A DNA stretch of 64,000 nucleotides from Aphis gossypii (lineage: Eukaryota > Arthropoda > Insecta > Hemiptera > Aphididae): positions 38,337,213-38,401,212 of the forward strand of contig NC_065531.1 of assembly GCF_020184175.1 (NCBI RefSeq), given 5' to 3'. The notes under the pieces were generated by a model. That model ran no database searches. It was not told the DNA's origin and saw only the letters and a program-made list of their open reading frames with translations. Shown in pieces: positions 13,001 through 27,276 of this stretch. Each line of letters opens with the position of its first letter. Positions within the stretch are counted from its first letter, which is position 1. The position numbers and the translations under genes are program-made.

Positions 13001-16000
13001 AATTATAATTATTCTTGGTTCAAATATTTAATTTTGTTTACATTTACAACGTTTAAAAAAAAATTGAATGCTTATTATCTATTTTTGTGACTTTTCAATA
13101 AAATTTTTATATAAAATACTTATGAGGAATTTCGTATTATATTTTCAAGGTTTATGATCTAGGGACAATTTTTGTTTTAACATTTAAACAAAATACGAAT
13201 AATTGAAAATTTCAAATGTCTATATTATACTAATAAATTAACCATGTTAAAATATTTTGAAAATTATACGATGTATATAAAATAATATACGTACATACTT
13301 GGTGAAAATTATGAGTTTTGTTTTTTTTTCAGTTATTAGAACATATCGACCCTCCAAGAAACTAACTCGATTCACTTTCTTAACATAACGAATATTGAAA
13401 ATGAAAATTTAAGATTTTTACTGTTCCATATGGTGGACAGATAGGTACACCAAAAAATAATTTATCGTAAAATTAATACATTCATTGTTTTTAGAATCTC
13501 AAACCTTGTATAACCAAAATTAAGAAAACCATTTTATTGATTTTTCAATACAAATATAAATTATAAGTACATAATATAAGTAATAACATTGAAATCGATA
13601 CGAAAAAATAATATAATATTGTTTGTACTTTATTTATATCAACATAAAAAGTAAGATTTTAAAGTCTAAGAATCAAAGATTGGTAGGTATAATTAGATAC
13701 TCCATGTTTTATTATAAATGCAATTTTAAAACATTATTATATTTAGTTTTACATTGACTAGGCTTAAAAATAATAATTTACATTACTCAAAGAAGTCATT
13801 TATATTAATATTTTGTTTTATAAAAGTAATACATTTTAATAGCACTCAATCAAACATTTTTTTATTACTAATATATAAATGAACACAAAAGTATTTTATT
13901 TGCACTAATTAAACTTATACAAATTAAAATGTGCATTTTAAATATAAATTCACAATATATTATAGCCCGATGCTTTTAAGGTACACTACTGGGACACATT
14001 ACTGTTTAGTAATTATGCATAGCTTTGTTTCGATTTTTAAATATAAGCTATAATAGATAAATAAGTATTGTTAGATAAGGATAACAAATAGGTATTCAAG
14101 ATACATTGTCCAAATCGAGTTTATTGTGGTTTCGAATTATGCAGTATTATTTCAAAATGAGTAGTTATATAGACATAATACGCAAAGAATTACAAGTTAA
14201 ACGCAAAGTATTCTAAACCATTATTACTTCTCATAATCAGACACTTGACTGACAGTGTAAATAAATAAAACAATTAAAAAAAAGCCGTGATTCATATTTA
14301 AATGATGATAAAACAACGTTATCGCAATGGAAGATTAAACAATAATTAAGGTTTGTCATTATCTCAGATGTGTACATAAAATATTTGTTAAGAAAATATT
14401 AATTTCGTTGATGGGTGAAAATGTAGAACACTCTTGAAAATACGATTTAACTCTAGAATGTTTATATGTGTACCCAAAATTTAATTTTACTTAAAGTGTT
14501 TGAACAATATGATGATTAATATGCGTGTATTATTAAAATATCAACCAATGCGGATAATTGATAAACACGAAGCTGTAAAACAAAATTATTACACCTTAGT
14601 TCGAGTAAATGATTATTCATCCAACGATAACATAAATAATACACCAGTTACATTCCAAGTTAACTTTTAAATCAGTTTATCGAGATTGCAGTTGCAGTAT
14701 GTATTACTAAACAAATTGTGCTCGGTTAGAGACTCCTTTTTTATTTTTTTTTTTTGGTACTTGCTTTCTTAACAGCAGTTATATAGTAGTATAAATTTAC
14801 TTATATTTGAACATAAACTTTACTGAATTCAAATATTTTATCATTTTTAAAAAATCAAAGTAGAGAAAAAAAATATTAAATTTATCATATCGTTATTGTT
14901 TTCTGGAAAAATATTGACAATTTTAAGAATGAAATTTAAACGTGCACATCCAACCCTTTCATTAAAAAATTAACTTTTTTTTATAGTCATAAACTAAAAT
15001 ACTAAAATAACAGAAATTATAGACGAATTATAAACGTATTATATAACTTTTAGGAGGATATTGTGTGAACTCTGGAAACTGGTAATTGGTAACTCGTAAT
15101 ATAGAATATTTTTTGATAACCAGTGAATGGATTTATTAAAATGTTCACATGTTTTTATAATGATCTATGTATAAACTTAGAGTAATTTTAAAATGTGTTA
15201 ACTAAGCATATGAGATGTAGTTATAGAATTGTTGGCACATTTTTTAGTTATTATTAAACATAAATTGTATTTTATAAACATTAAATATACCTATCTCAAT
15301 CGCAATAATTAATAAAAATACAACCAAAATGTTGACGATTGAACACATTAACAAAAAAAACATTGTTCATAATACTAAATAGTATATGATTTTTGTGTAT
15401 TAATTTAACTCGTTTCTATTTAATAAATTAAATAGTAATCAAAATAAAGCACTGCAGTCATTGTACAAATTACAACTAGAGACAAGTATAAAACCACATT
15501 ATATAGTTAGCAAATAGTACTGTAAGTCAAATCAAATACTTTGTATGTATTATTATATTGGATTTATCGATGTTTATTATTATAAATCGCCAACCAATCG
15601 CATTATGTATTACGTGTATATACTTATACTTTAGATTGAATCAGATGGAATATTAAATCTATTTTGATAGGAAACAACAAAAGTGATTAATAACTGAATA
15701 TTGCAGTAAACCAACGAATGATGAATAATTCACAAGACTATATAGATTAACGTATTATGAACATGTTATAGGTACATTACAATTTCCAAACATAGATCAT
15801 TACTGATAATAATTTAATAGAATCATCTATAAATATATACACTTAAATTATGATACAAATATTATTTTAAATTTTAAGGTTCTTGTGATTATTTTTGCTT
15901 ACATTTAAGTATAATAATATACTAGAAAATATCAGTAAAAATAGAAATCGATAATAAAATACAAAATAAATTAGAATATCTAAAACAAAGTTACACTTCA

Positions 16001-16331
16001 TCAGTACATTTATAGTTGAAATATTTATTAAGCTTAAGTAACTAATATAATTCAAAATGCGTAATAAGTATTACTCCTAAAAGGTAATAAGCGACATAGT
16101 TTAAACAGTGTTGAACTAAAATAAAATAATATAATATTTACGTCTTATTTTCATCAAATTACAAATTTTTGTGAACCATTCAATTTTAAACATAATAATA
16201 TGTATTCGTAGTTTACGACATATTCTCAAAAAATTTATAATAAATTATACCATGTTATTATTACAGTCATTCAGTGTTGAAACTATCTAAATAATTCTAC
16301 TGGAAAATTTATATTTATTTTTATCTTTCAG
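10091..16331. other. gene-free AT-rich stretch, about 6 kb
   Basis: No supported gene on either strand. It contains poly(A) at about 10889-10900, poly(T) at about 11879-11890, and a long-T acceptor-like site at 13322-13332 that is followed by a short open tail (LLEHIDPPRN, stop at 13363-13365). The small minus-strand frames at 10575-10775 and 15867-16055 have the Ile/Asn/Lys/Tyr-rich composition expected of random AT DNA. Confidence 0.55.
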
Positions 16332-16349
16332 AAAACTCTTATCTTGACC

Positions 16350-16544
16350 ATGTCCAAGCTAACTGAAATGAAAAATAATAGCATTTCGTGTTTTATTATT
16401 TTTTATACCACGATAAAAACATTGCTTTTACCCTTCAGATATTATTTCATAAAACGAGTTATTAAACAACGAAGCTTAAAATATATTTTTATAAAAATAA
16501 TCACATTTTATTACAATAAAAACTTTAATCGGTTATTAAATTGA
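16350..16544 (+). CDS. small ORF after a good splice acceptor, doubtful
   Basis: A pyrimidine-rich tract ending TTTCAG at 16331 is followed by a frame open from the acceptor. Its first ATG at 16350 (context GACCATGTCC) gives MSKLTEMKNNSISC and then an Ile/Lys/Tyr/Phe-rich tail to residue 64. The first 14 residues look protein-like; the rest looks like translated AT-rich DNA. No family recognised. Probably not a gene. Confidence 0.12.
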   Translation: MSKLTEMKNNSISCFIIFYTTIKTLLLPFRYYFIKRVIKQRSLKYIFIKIITFYYNKNFNRLLN

Positions 16545-18309
16545 TGTGTAACTATGTTTATGCAAAATATTTTTATCTAGTATTGTTATATTTTTACCAT
16601 AATCAATGTTATGATGCATCATATATTTTAAAAATTAATGGTTATTACGAAATACAATTTATAAGGATAAAGAGAGCAATGCAATATTGATAGTCAATGC
16701 ATAATTATTTCAATTTGAAAACTACATTTATTAGATGTGTATTGATTCCCATAATTCATTGATTTAGTATTTCAGTTTTAAAAAAGAAAACAATATTTCC
16801 ATTAATCTAAACGTCTTGCTACGGCTTATGCAAATAATTCATAATGATTATGCATTCTAAAGCTTAAGCTGTTTCTTTCATTCACTGATTACCTATTCTA
16901 CGACACGCAATTAAATTAATCGCCTCAAAAAAAAAAAAAAAACAGTCGAAATTACTCCCCCACGTCTAAGATAAAATCAACTGATCCCATTTTTACAAGT
17001 AATAACCATTTATGTATCTATTTTTGTAACACAAATTAAAAAATTTTAACAGAAAAAGTTTTAAAAAATAATTACAATACATTGTTAAATAGGTTACCTA
17101 ATATATATTATCTACTAAACTGAACGAATACTGACCGAATGAAGATGCGGTCAATTAGTGTTGGACGTTGGCTGACAACAAATGTAACAAAATAAATAAA
17201 AAATATATTAAAATAGGGAATGAAAAATATAACTCGATTTATCGGTGGCGCCACATAAAAAACAATTGGCGAGAAATCATTACCGAGGGACAGGTTTCTT
17301 TTTTATTATTTTTTTCATTGCTACAAGACTCCAGTGATCTGTACGGCAAGCGGGCGACTAAATGTCTTAAAATATTTATCGTCCTTTTTGGGTGACGCTC
17401 GGAGAGGGTCGAGTGATTTATTCGAGCATTGCGTATAATCACGTCTGTAAAACTGCAATTGGTTTTAAAAACAGAACGGTAGCGATGGCAGATAGAAAGA
17501 AATGAGACAAGAATACGGTGGGTCGGTGAATAATAAAATATAGTATAAATATGTATATTTTACTTGACTAAATTACTCTTCATAAAACCTAAAGTTTTGA
17601 ACTTGTATTAAAAACAATAAACGGTTCGACTGATTTTATATTATTTAAAAAAATCTTACAATACCTCCGATGCTTTTTTTTAAAATAAGTTGGTTGTTAT
17701 AATATTTATTATGCATATTATTTAAGTTTAATTTATGCATGGTTAAAACAAGGTCATTTTAATATTATTACTACCAGGTAGAGTTTTTGTATTAATATTT
17801 CGTGTTTTACTTGAGAACTCAAAATTTTTATTGTAGATTTCAAAACGAACTAATATAATATAATATATATAATATTTATAACATAATGTTATATGTTTTA
17901 TTATTTTTAAGGCGGAAAATGTACGTGGTTTTAGCAGATTCTTTAATATCTGAGGGAAAATGGAATCCAATTTTTAGAGAAAAATGTCTACGGCCGTAAA
18001 TCATTATATTAAACGTTTACATCGCAATATTATTTATTGGTTTCGTTTGAAAAAAAAACAGCTATAATTTATGTGATGTTTTTCTACTTTATTTATTAAA
18101 AATAAATTATTAAAGAATAAAATATATACCTTATAATAAAGTGTTAACAATAAATACTATTAGCTATTATTATGAATTTACTGGAAAAAATAGCGTACCT
18201 ATTTAATACAGTTTATTTTAAATAATAATTATTGTAGGTAGTGAAACTAACTTAAATCATATAAGTTAAAAAAAAAAAAAAAATAATAAAATAAAATTAA
18301 TAGATGATA
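16545..18309. other. gene-free AT-rich stretch
   Basis: Poly(A) runs at about 16927-16942 and 18269-18284. A slightly GC-richer block at 17120-17520 has overlapping frames on both strands (17168-17395 plus, 17239-17442 minus), which is what a stop-poor composition gives; neither has a recognisable product. Confidence 0.5.
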
Positions 18310-18930
18310 AAAAGTAATGAAATGTAACGCCGATAAATTATATTATTACATTCCACGTACAATCTGTTTGTATATCGGTACTAATTGTGATAATCTAATA
18401 CGTTTTGTACGTAAATATTATGTGAGTATCACAGAAAAACGATGCCATTGCAAAACGCGGGTTCACGTTTACCCGACGCGGTCACGCGAAAGGAATGTAG
18501 TCTCTTATATAATATATTATATACGCGTGGCATATATATGAAATTAGTTTTCCGTCGAGTAAGTGCGGCAATTTGTCTCCAAGCCTCGTGCACCCTGGGC
18601 CGTACCTGCTGATCGCACTTATATGGATACCGACCAGCTAGGTACGCAATTCGGTCGCTTTTCGTGCGTTTTTATTTTTCCCGGGTACTCGCCAACATAC
18701 GTGTTTTCGTTAAATTCTTAATCACTCAGAGCGGCGTTCGGAGCCAGATCGTCGTAAAAACGGCTTTCGTGAGATCGCGAGCGTCGGACGTGACGAAAAA
18801 GCGAGATTTACCGCTCTGCTACTACGAGAGTAACTACTATAACTACAATCCATATCGTGCACATTGGGGACGCCAAAAAATCAAACCGATAACTCACATT
18901 CAACTTTGGACGTTTCACTAGAAGTACAAC
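18310..18930. promoter_or_regulatory. GC-rich island, function unknown
   Basis: About 600 bases are rich in CpG (for example ACCCGACGCGGTCACGCG around 18472-18489) between AT-rich flanks. CACTCAGAGC at about 18723 resembles an arthropod initiator, but no TATA box or DPE is correctly spaced. The 85-codon frame at 18664-18921 is Arg/Tyr-rich with no domain I recognise. Candidate regulatory element or untranslated exon. Confidence 0.25.
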
Positions 18931-21900
18931 TAAACGACTTTTAAGTACTTGAATGGAAAATTAGGAAGTAGATTTTCGGTCGTCGAGTAAATGCAAATAC
19001 AAAGTGGTTGAGGGTCAGAAATAATAAGGAGATTGAAGGGTTTTATTAAAAACCCAATATATATAAGTAGATGATCTAAGAAAATATAGGTGGCTTTCAC
19101 ACCCGTGAAAAAAGTTGATTTATACGCTTGTGACAATTTTATACTTCAAAAGGTAAAATACTAATAGGATTACCGAGGTTAAGGTGGGAAAACTCGGTTA
19201 AAAGAGACGTGTAACGGATCGAACCGGATACAAATCGGTGAAAAAGATTATGACATAGTATATTGTTTTTCAATATAGTCTCAAAAGTCGACATCTACAA
19301 ATTAGAAGAAGAAAAGTCTATATTAAAGTTATTTTCATATCACTACACTTACCAATTTACCACGTTTATATTATAATAATGTTTACTATACACAAGTATT
19401 AAAGATAATTGGGCAATTCATATACAATTTAATTTGATGCTGAGAATTTGTTTAGATTGATTCTGATTCACCACTTATAGACAGCAGCTATACATTAAAT
19501 ATAAATGGGCTTGTAGTGTGAGCTGGATAAGTTATCTGAATTATTTATATCACAAAGTTAGGCATCGTCTGTATATTAAAATATAATATATATAATAATA
19601 ATTATGATAGTTTTTTAGATGTACTTATTTTTTAAATGTTTTAAGGTAGACATATTAATATTTAATAAGTTTGATGAAAGGTTGCATGGTTGGAATCAAG
19701 TATATTTAATGAATAATTATGACAAATAGATATTTTATTGAAATTCATTGAGTAACTTAATTTGAGTAGTTTTCAAGAAATAAACGAATAGTATAAGTAT
19801 ATTATTGTCATATGGTAGAAATAATTTAATAATTTTAATTTCTTTAAATTTTAAAGAGTAGGATTTATTGCCACACTCGATGGAAGGTCTGTATTAGGTT
19901 CAAAAATAAAGCACGAATAACATTGTTTATTGTAAAAGTAAAGTGTGATATTTGATGAGTTAAGTCTATGTATTTGATAGTTGGTACATACAGCATAATG
20001 TTTAGTTATAATACCAAGTTTAAAGTTTGAGATTATTTTGTGAATTTGCTATGTAGATTTTATTTTTTGATAATAATATTTTCGTTTATTGCAACTCAAT
20101 CAAGAGTGAAAACAAAAGTCACTACTGTTTAAAATAAATTTAGTGTGGTAATATTTTATATTGATATATTTATTCATCAGTATGAATTATATACTATGAA
20201 TTATCTTTGAGGATAATATAAAAAATCAATTTTAAGGTGGCTAAATCGGTAAATTGCTTGATGCAAATACGTGCATGATGACGAGTTCTCAAAAAAACTA
20301 TTTTTTTTTCTATTTTATCTCTATTCACACACACAAAATGCATAATATACATAAACCGTTTATAGTTAATACTGTTGATGCAAACCCATACCGATAACGT
20401 TGTGTCACGAGAATGAAGAATAAAAACGTCATTATACGGTAGATCTGCGTTTACTTAAATAGTTCAATACATATAAATTATATTGTGAATAATTCTTATT
20501 GACATTTTTAAAATTATTTTGTACATTCCTCACGGACCTGAAATACACTTTTTTATTAGTTAATGTACCAACCGAGCCGCCAAAACATCAACAAAAAAAT
20601 CGGTAGATGGCTTGCTGTCGACATAAATTCACGGGCCGTCATACTTTCATCCGTTGATACATCATCAATATTATACTCAGAGTTTAAAAAAAGTAAAGAA
20701 AAATGTATTTACACTATGTCCGAGTTTTACTAGTTTTTTTTTTTTTTTTTTAAGCAATACTAAACTTTACAACTTCAATTACGAATAATTATTTTTATAT
20801 AAGTAAAAACTTTCCTAAATACAATTCCGTACAGATTGAGTAAACATTTTTTTTTTATAACTTATATCCTTTGTTTTACAGAAATATGAGGAGTAACTAT
20901 TTTGATTAGATTCTTTAGTCTTTAAGGAACCTACATTACAGCAAGCCAAAATCAATACAAAATAATTTTGTAAATATCTGGTATCTATAAGATATATTTT
21001 GAAATGAAAACGGGAAATGTGTTTTATAATATATACCGGCCTAATTACGTTCATCGTCGAAGTACACTGCCCTTATGTCTGTAAAATCTAATTAAATTAC
21101 AGGACAACATTAGATTCTCGACACTGATTTCGTCAAAGGTACCATATAGCTGAGATCTGATTGGAAGTAAAAATAACTTAATTTTTTTTTTGGAATAATG
21201 TCACTTAATAATTAATAATCTAATATGTAATAATAATCGGGTTAGATTTGCGTTTACATTATTATTATAATGGGTTCGATAATTATTCGATTTTGTCATA
21301 ACTATATAGGTACTTTTATCTTCCCTGTTTGTGGTTACTCAATATTTTTAAGGTTATTAATTGATTGAAACAATATTAGTTGTATACAATTTAAATATGT
21401 TTTAAATATTACATTTGATGAATGTATTTCGAACTTGCAGTACACTTTACATTACTTATACCAAACACGAATGAAATACAGAGATTATTTTCTGATCGTG
21501 AACGTTTAAAGTATTCCTAAAAATAAACTGTAATTATTCTTTGAAATAAAAACAATCCCCTAAATGCTAAGTTAAAATTATAATTCACATCTGTACTACA
21601 TTTTTAGGATAAAGCAGTAAGAATTACAAATTTTTCTAATAATAAAAAAAAATAAAATAAAAAAATACTTAATTGTTTTAATTAAATATAAAGACAATAT
21701 TTTTATTTTATTCAGATAATTAATTATTATAGTGAATTCACTTTTTATGGTAATATTTTAAATATTAATATATTACTGCTGGTATACTATTTAAAATATT
21801 ACTAGTTTGTTGTGTATAAATATAGATTAATTGTGGGATTGTAACAATCAATTAATAATAAGTTACAATACCAATTATTACTCTATTTATACTGATGAGA

Positions 21901-23406
21901 GAGGAATTTCAAAGTTTACTTATCATCCACATTACACACAATTGCATTAGACATAAAGTTGTAATATGTTGAAATTGTAAGTATGTAGCTATAATATAGC
22001 AACAGCAATTATCCACTTGATCTTATTAAACAAATTAATTTATATTTAGATGTAATATATAACTAAATGATAATGATTATAATAATAAAAAAAAATTCTT
22101 TAGCTCAATATAATCAAAATTTATAAAATAAGTAAACCGAATAAAGACTGAGTTCTTATATAGTTGTCTTATAAAACATACATATGTAATTTTTATACCA
22201 TTAGTATTTGTTTCAGGGCAGTTTGTAGGAATGCCAAAAATTAAAAATACATAAAATAGCAAATATGACTGATATATTTTCTATACCCAACACCCTGAAA
22301 TAAATCATGAGATTTATATATGGCACCTGTCAAAGAGTCTTATGAAAAAGACAGAAAAAAAAATTACAATGTATATTTATGGAAATCAAGTATTATTAAT
22401 CACTTATGGTGGTTAGCATAGACGTGCGAAGAAAATTCTGATTTAACTGTACATAAATGTCTTTCTATTTTATATCATATTCACAATATTCATGAGTGGT
22501 CTGACAAAAACGGTATAATTAAGTAATACGAATATGAAAAAAACTAGTGGACGAACAAGTAAAAAATACGATTTAGATAAATACGAAAGTAATTCATGAT
22601 GCTTTAATTAATTGCTATGAAGTACATTGAGGATTTGAGACAAGCAAAACATTTTGTACACACCAGGAAATTGGAATTCTTCCCAACGTGATTCTCAAGT
22701 ACATGTAAAAATTAATTTACAGTTCAATGGTATACGTCCGTACGATCTATATTAGAAATACTCAATCATAATAATTATAATACTAAAAAATATTGATAGG
22801 GGAAAAAATTGTATATTTTTTTAAACCATTAGGATAATTTATATTAAAAAATGTTTATAATAAAACCCAAAATAACTGAAAAGGTGATATAATGTCAAAA
22901 ACTATCAAAAAAGCTTAAAATAAATTTCATCACAAGAGTTTTATGTATTAAAAGAATGTAATATTAATATCGCTAAAAAATTATGAGCTTTTTTACAAAT
23001 TTTTTATTTGAGTTCTTACATAATATATGATAATAAAACAGTTGTTTAAACTTGAAATAAAAGTGTATAATATTATTTATATTTTATACATTTTTTATTT
23101 TTGACATTCCTATAAACTACACTGAAAAAATGTTAATTCATTAAAAATAATATGAGCATCTAAAAAAATGCATAACTTTTTTATAAACGTACTTTATTAA
23201 CTTTTATACCTTAAACTGATTTTTTTCTTTAGTTATTTTAATTGTATGAAATAAAAATCATACTTTTATTTAAGATACGGCTAGTCGGGTGGTGTAATTT
23301 TGTAATATTACCGTTGAATGTTACTTATATTTAAACATAGAAACAATTGTCCGACAAAAATTCTTAGAACACCAAAATTATTCTTTTTTAAAGCACTATA
23401 TTTTAC
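18931..23406. other. gene-free AT-rich stretch, about 4.5 kb
   Basis: No supported gene. A poly(T) run lies at about 20732-20750. Small minus-strand frames at 18930-19136, 20815-21054 and 22077-22262 show no codon bias or domain. A modestly GC-richer block at 19150-19260 has no gene-like structure. Confidence 0.55.
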
Positions 23407-23435
23407 ATAATAATAATAATAATAATAATAATAAT
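23407..23435 (+). repeat. (TAA)n microsatellite
   Basis: About ten uninterrupted TAA units, followed after CGC by a poly(T) run to about 23452. Confidence 0.95.
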
Positions 23436-23452
23436 CGCTTTTTTTTTTTTTT

Positions 23453-24499
23453 AGTTTGTATAGTCCTATGAGACTAATTTACAAGAATGATAACTGATTG
23501 TATATAATATTTTATGTACCTATACAGTTCTATAATTTACAATGTATGTGTTGTCTCACCTCGGTTCCTACCATACCGCTTTATATACGACTCGAAAGGT
23601 AGTCTTATAATTACGCCATTGGTTGTGCACGCAATCAAGTTGTTTATAAATTATAAGTATGTGCTTCAAATCTAAGATGCTATTAAAATGCACACTCATC
23701 AGTCATCATAATAATTCATTATAAGAGTTTTAACTTTTAAGTTTCTATTTGTTTCTGTACGCAGTACTTTGTACTTGTATAGGATCATTCTACATTATAT
23801 TCTATAGTAAATGAGTATATTATATTATGTGTAGTTATTTTAAATTAGAAACATGAGATAATTTCGATGTTTTTATTTATAAAATAATTAAATGCCATCA
23901 AAATAAACAATTAATCGTTAAATAATGAATTTAATCATTTCAATTAATTAATTTTCATGATTTTTGCAAACCTTAAAAATAGTTTATAAAGTGTTAGAGC
24001 TCTAATATTTATTTTAAAATTTTTTCAACTAAAATAATTCTTCAGATACAGCTTTACTACTTATTTCAGTACATAAACAAAAAGTTTTATTTATTTATAT
24101 TTAATATAATTGAATTGCTATGTATTTATTTTTCTTTTATAAGATACCATAAGCGTACGCATAGCGTTATTAAAAACGCAAAAACGTATACACGTTTAAA
24201 GCGTACATTGCACTCTTTACTAGTGCTTTATTTATCTTATATTATTTTTTATGTTCCTAGCTATGCCAGTTTAATTCTATTATAAAAAATATAATTCAAT
24301 TTCTAGTCTATATACAAGATTAAATAAAACAGGATTATTTTATTAAGTAATATACTTTAGAAGTAAGATTTTTTTTTAACATTTTTTTTAAGTTTAATGA
24401 TATTTAAACGTTTTTAAATTAATAATTATTATATTATAATTGTATGATAAAATTAATAACGTATTTTAGATTTTTAGTGGAATTATCAATGTATTGGTT
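23453..24499. other. gene-free stretch with a minus-strand TATA word
   Basis: On the minus strand TATATAAAG (plus-strand 23579-23587) lies in a small GC-richer block, with GAG|GTGAGAC about 20 bases further along. TATA-like words are frequent in DNA of this composition, so I do not call a promoter. The rest is AT-rich without features. Confidence 0.35.
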
Positions 24500-24880
24500 T
24501 TAAAATTATGTTTGTGTGCGTGTGTTTTAAAATTTATATCTGCATCTGTCATCAACTTTTGGAGCAGTTCAATCGTATAAATGCTAACCTAACTTTTAAC
24601 TTTGCGAGTGGTTAATGGTGGAAAATTGGATTTATTTTGTACTTTGTAAAAAGTTCTATAATAGGAAAAAATTAGGTAAGATCTAAAATTTTTAAGCAAA
24701 ACTAGTTTTTGACAAAATGAATTTTGATTTTTGAGATAATTTTAGAGTTTTGAAATGTTCACTATAAATTATACTCGTATTAATATTTACTACATATGAT
24801 AGAAATTCTCCAAATATTTTAAATATTTTGAATCATCTTGTGTAATTTATGGATAATGGATATGTTATAAACTGTTTAGA
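24500..24880 (-). repeat. diverged, partial copy of the dispersed repeat
   Basis: Positions 24688-24727 match the reverse complement of copy A (around 7835-7875) at about 34 of 40 bases, sharing AAATTTTTA, TAGTTTT and GACAAAAT blocks in order. The upstream text (TGTGTGCGTGTG, then TCTGCATCTGTCATCAAC) is compatible with the same element in minus orientation and partly resembles the 63.9 kb copy. Boundaries are approximate. Low sequence complexity makes this less certain than the two full copies. Confidence 0.45.
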
Positions 24881-27276
24881 ATTGTTTTTTTTGTGCGACT
24901 TACCTATGATTTAATTAAAACTTAACATTATATTCATTTCGGTAATCCACTCAATGACGAAGTACACTCGATAACAGGAACTATAAAACAAGGTGAATTC
25001 CTAGGTTTTTATATAATTTATTACTATTGTCATTATTATTAAAATTTAAAATGTTATTGTTATTTATAAATCTTCTTGTTATAAAATGAGTATTAAATTG
25101 TTCTTCTATTGTAGTTCATAAATCACGATAACTGAATTTTAAGAATATATAAGATTCATATTTTTAGAATTTATTTTGTGTGGCATTATTAGATTTTTTT
25201 ATGTGTTATGCATTCGGGAAGAAATGAATTTTAAAATAAATTTGTGACGTATAGATATGGCCAAGTAAGTATGTGTTTAAGAAAGCAAGCATTATTGAAC
25301 TTATGAATAATGAGCGTCACAAAACGTGATTCAGACGTTAAAAGCTATTTTGGTTATTCGTAATATGTCAATACCTTTTTCACCCTTAATCATCCACGTA
25401 GAAAATGGAAAGCGCATAAATCAATTGTCAAATTGAATAAGAGATTTAAATTTAAAACATTTTATATATTTTAAATATATTAAAACATTGTAAGGAATAC
25501 GTATACCCGCTGTTCATTTATTTTAATTAGAGGCTTTGTACATTTATTTTTTCTGAAAATCGAGTCATAAGTAAATAAATCAATAATTGAAATAGATGTG
25601 ACATTTTTCAAAAAAAATGAAAAAAAAAAGATGTTTGAAACATTAAAAACCTGTGATGTGTACAACGTTAATTTTATTATTTTAGGACACGAGATACGAG
25701 AGTACATTACTTAATATAATATTTACGTGAAAATACAAAATGAGAAATATTTATGAATAATTAATCATTATTACTATTCTATAAAAATTACAATATTTAA
25801 AATCTAATTTCATCTTTAATTATGTTAAAAGAAAATAAAAAGTTTTTAAATTATTAAAGAGGTTTCAAATTCGATAAAGGATATTCCTTATTAGTAACAA
25901 ATATTGAACATACGAGGTTCGATATAGAAGCTATGGAAAGTAAATGTTGACTTGGACTACATTAATTTAAATCTTTTGAAATAAATCCGAAAAGTCAATT
26001 TATCTGCTCAAAAGTTTATATACAAAATACATATGAATAAAAGTAAGTCTAGAATTCAATGGGACCATAATATTACACATGGGGTTCAACCTCGTAAATA
26101 GGATTATCCACCAAATTGTATACACTATATAATACGTATTTTTCAATTTTATCTATTAGTCTTACCTGTCTATAGCTCCGAAAAAATGATCCAAATTCAA
26201 GTGCAGATAAAATAAATTTTCTAGAATGAAATATAACGTATTTATAATAAATATAGTATGTGTAAAAAAAAAACAAAAAAAAAAAGACTTCAGAATCTCA
26301 CTTAAGTGAAAGCTCAAATTATTTATTTTTTTTAATTACATACAAGCTTGTCCAAAGTACAGTTACAGAAATTTACAAATGCTATGGGTTCAGTAGAAGT
26401 GAGATAGAACTAGGTAATCCGATTACAACAGAAATGAAGGTTAGGCGTTGGTTAGACGTATTAATTAGTAAATTTGATTATTCTGACTGTAATTAGTAGA
26501 TCATGATATACGTTTATATTTATAAATAAATCAAATACCACAAGTTGTATTTCAAGTCATTAAATTGTACGTATTACTTAAATTATTACTTGGATGATAT
26601 TTTTTTTCGATTAAAAATAAATAAATTGTTTACTTTGTTTGCGTATAATATATCCACTACTCCACCTTTGTACTGCGTTTTATATCAGTAAAATATAAAA
26701 TATATTATTTTGTGATTATTACATCTAAACGTAAATATTAATAATATCGACTGTGCCAAAAGGATATGTTAAAAAGAAGAAACAAATCGCAAGTGTAAAA
26801 TGATGTACTACACTTGATAATAATATAATATCATTATGCTATTATGGTGTGTAATGTTGGGTGGAAGTATATATTATGACATGTCATATTGCTGTGTGCC
26901 ACGACAGTAAAAATACTGTTTTATCGTGTCGAGTTTTAGTTAGAAAAAGAAATAAGTCGTTTATAATACTCTATTGTATGATATTTTAATATTCAAATTT
27001 GTTATTAATAAATTTTATAAAAACATGCATTGCAACGATTTTATATAATAATTTTGAAACGTCGGTAATATCAACGATATATATTATATATATTATGCTT
27101 GTTACTCCGTCTCATTGAGATTTTTTCATAGCGTACAGAATCAGTCACTGAAAACGCATTTTCATCAATAAAGAAAATTCAGAACGTATATGATTTAAAT
27201 CAAATTTATTGTTTCCAAAACGAAGCTTATCGTAATTCATAATATGTCAAGAAAATTAATTATCTTGTTCTGAAAA
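24881..27276. other. gene-free AT-rich stretch
   Basis: No supported gene. Positions 24946-24975 carry a minus-strand ECTSSL-encoding word shared with 40551-40608 (see findings). Poly(A)-rich runs occur at 25613-25631 and 26264-26285. The minus-strand frames at 25480-25707 and 26073-26276 look random. Confidence 0.5.

Noticed and set aside
13333..13365. Terminal exon LLEHIDPPRN after a long-T acceptor at 13332
   Set aside because: T-rich tracts ending in CAG are frequent here, the exon is only 11 codons, and its phase does not fit the candidate donor at 2559 in the ATG frame of MSSGGARLAY.
16350..16544. Membrane-protein reading of the 64-residue ORF
   Set aside because: The hydrophobic stretch is Ile/Phe/Tyr/Leu-rich as expected from translating A/T-rich DNA; only the first dozen residues look protein-like.
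23567..23640. Minus-strand promoter with TATATAAAG and a GTGAGAC donor
   Set aside because: TATA-like words occur at high frequency by composition, and there is no initiator at the right distance before the donor.
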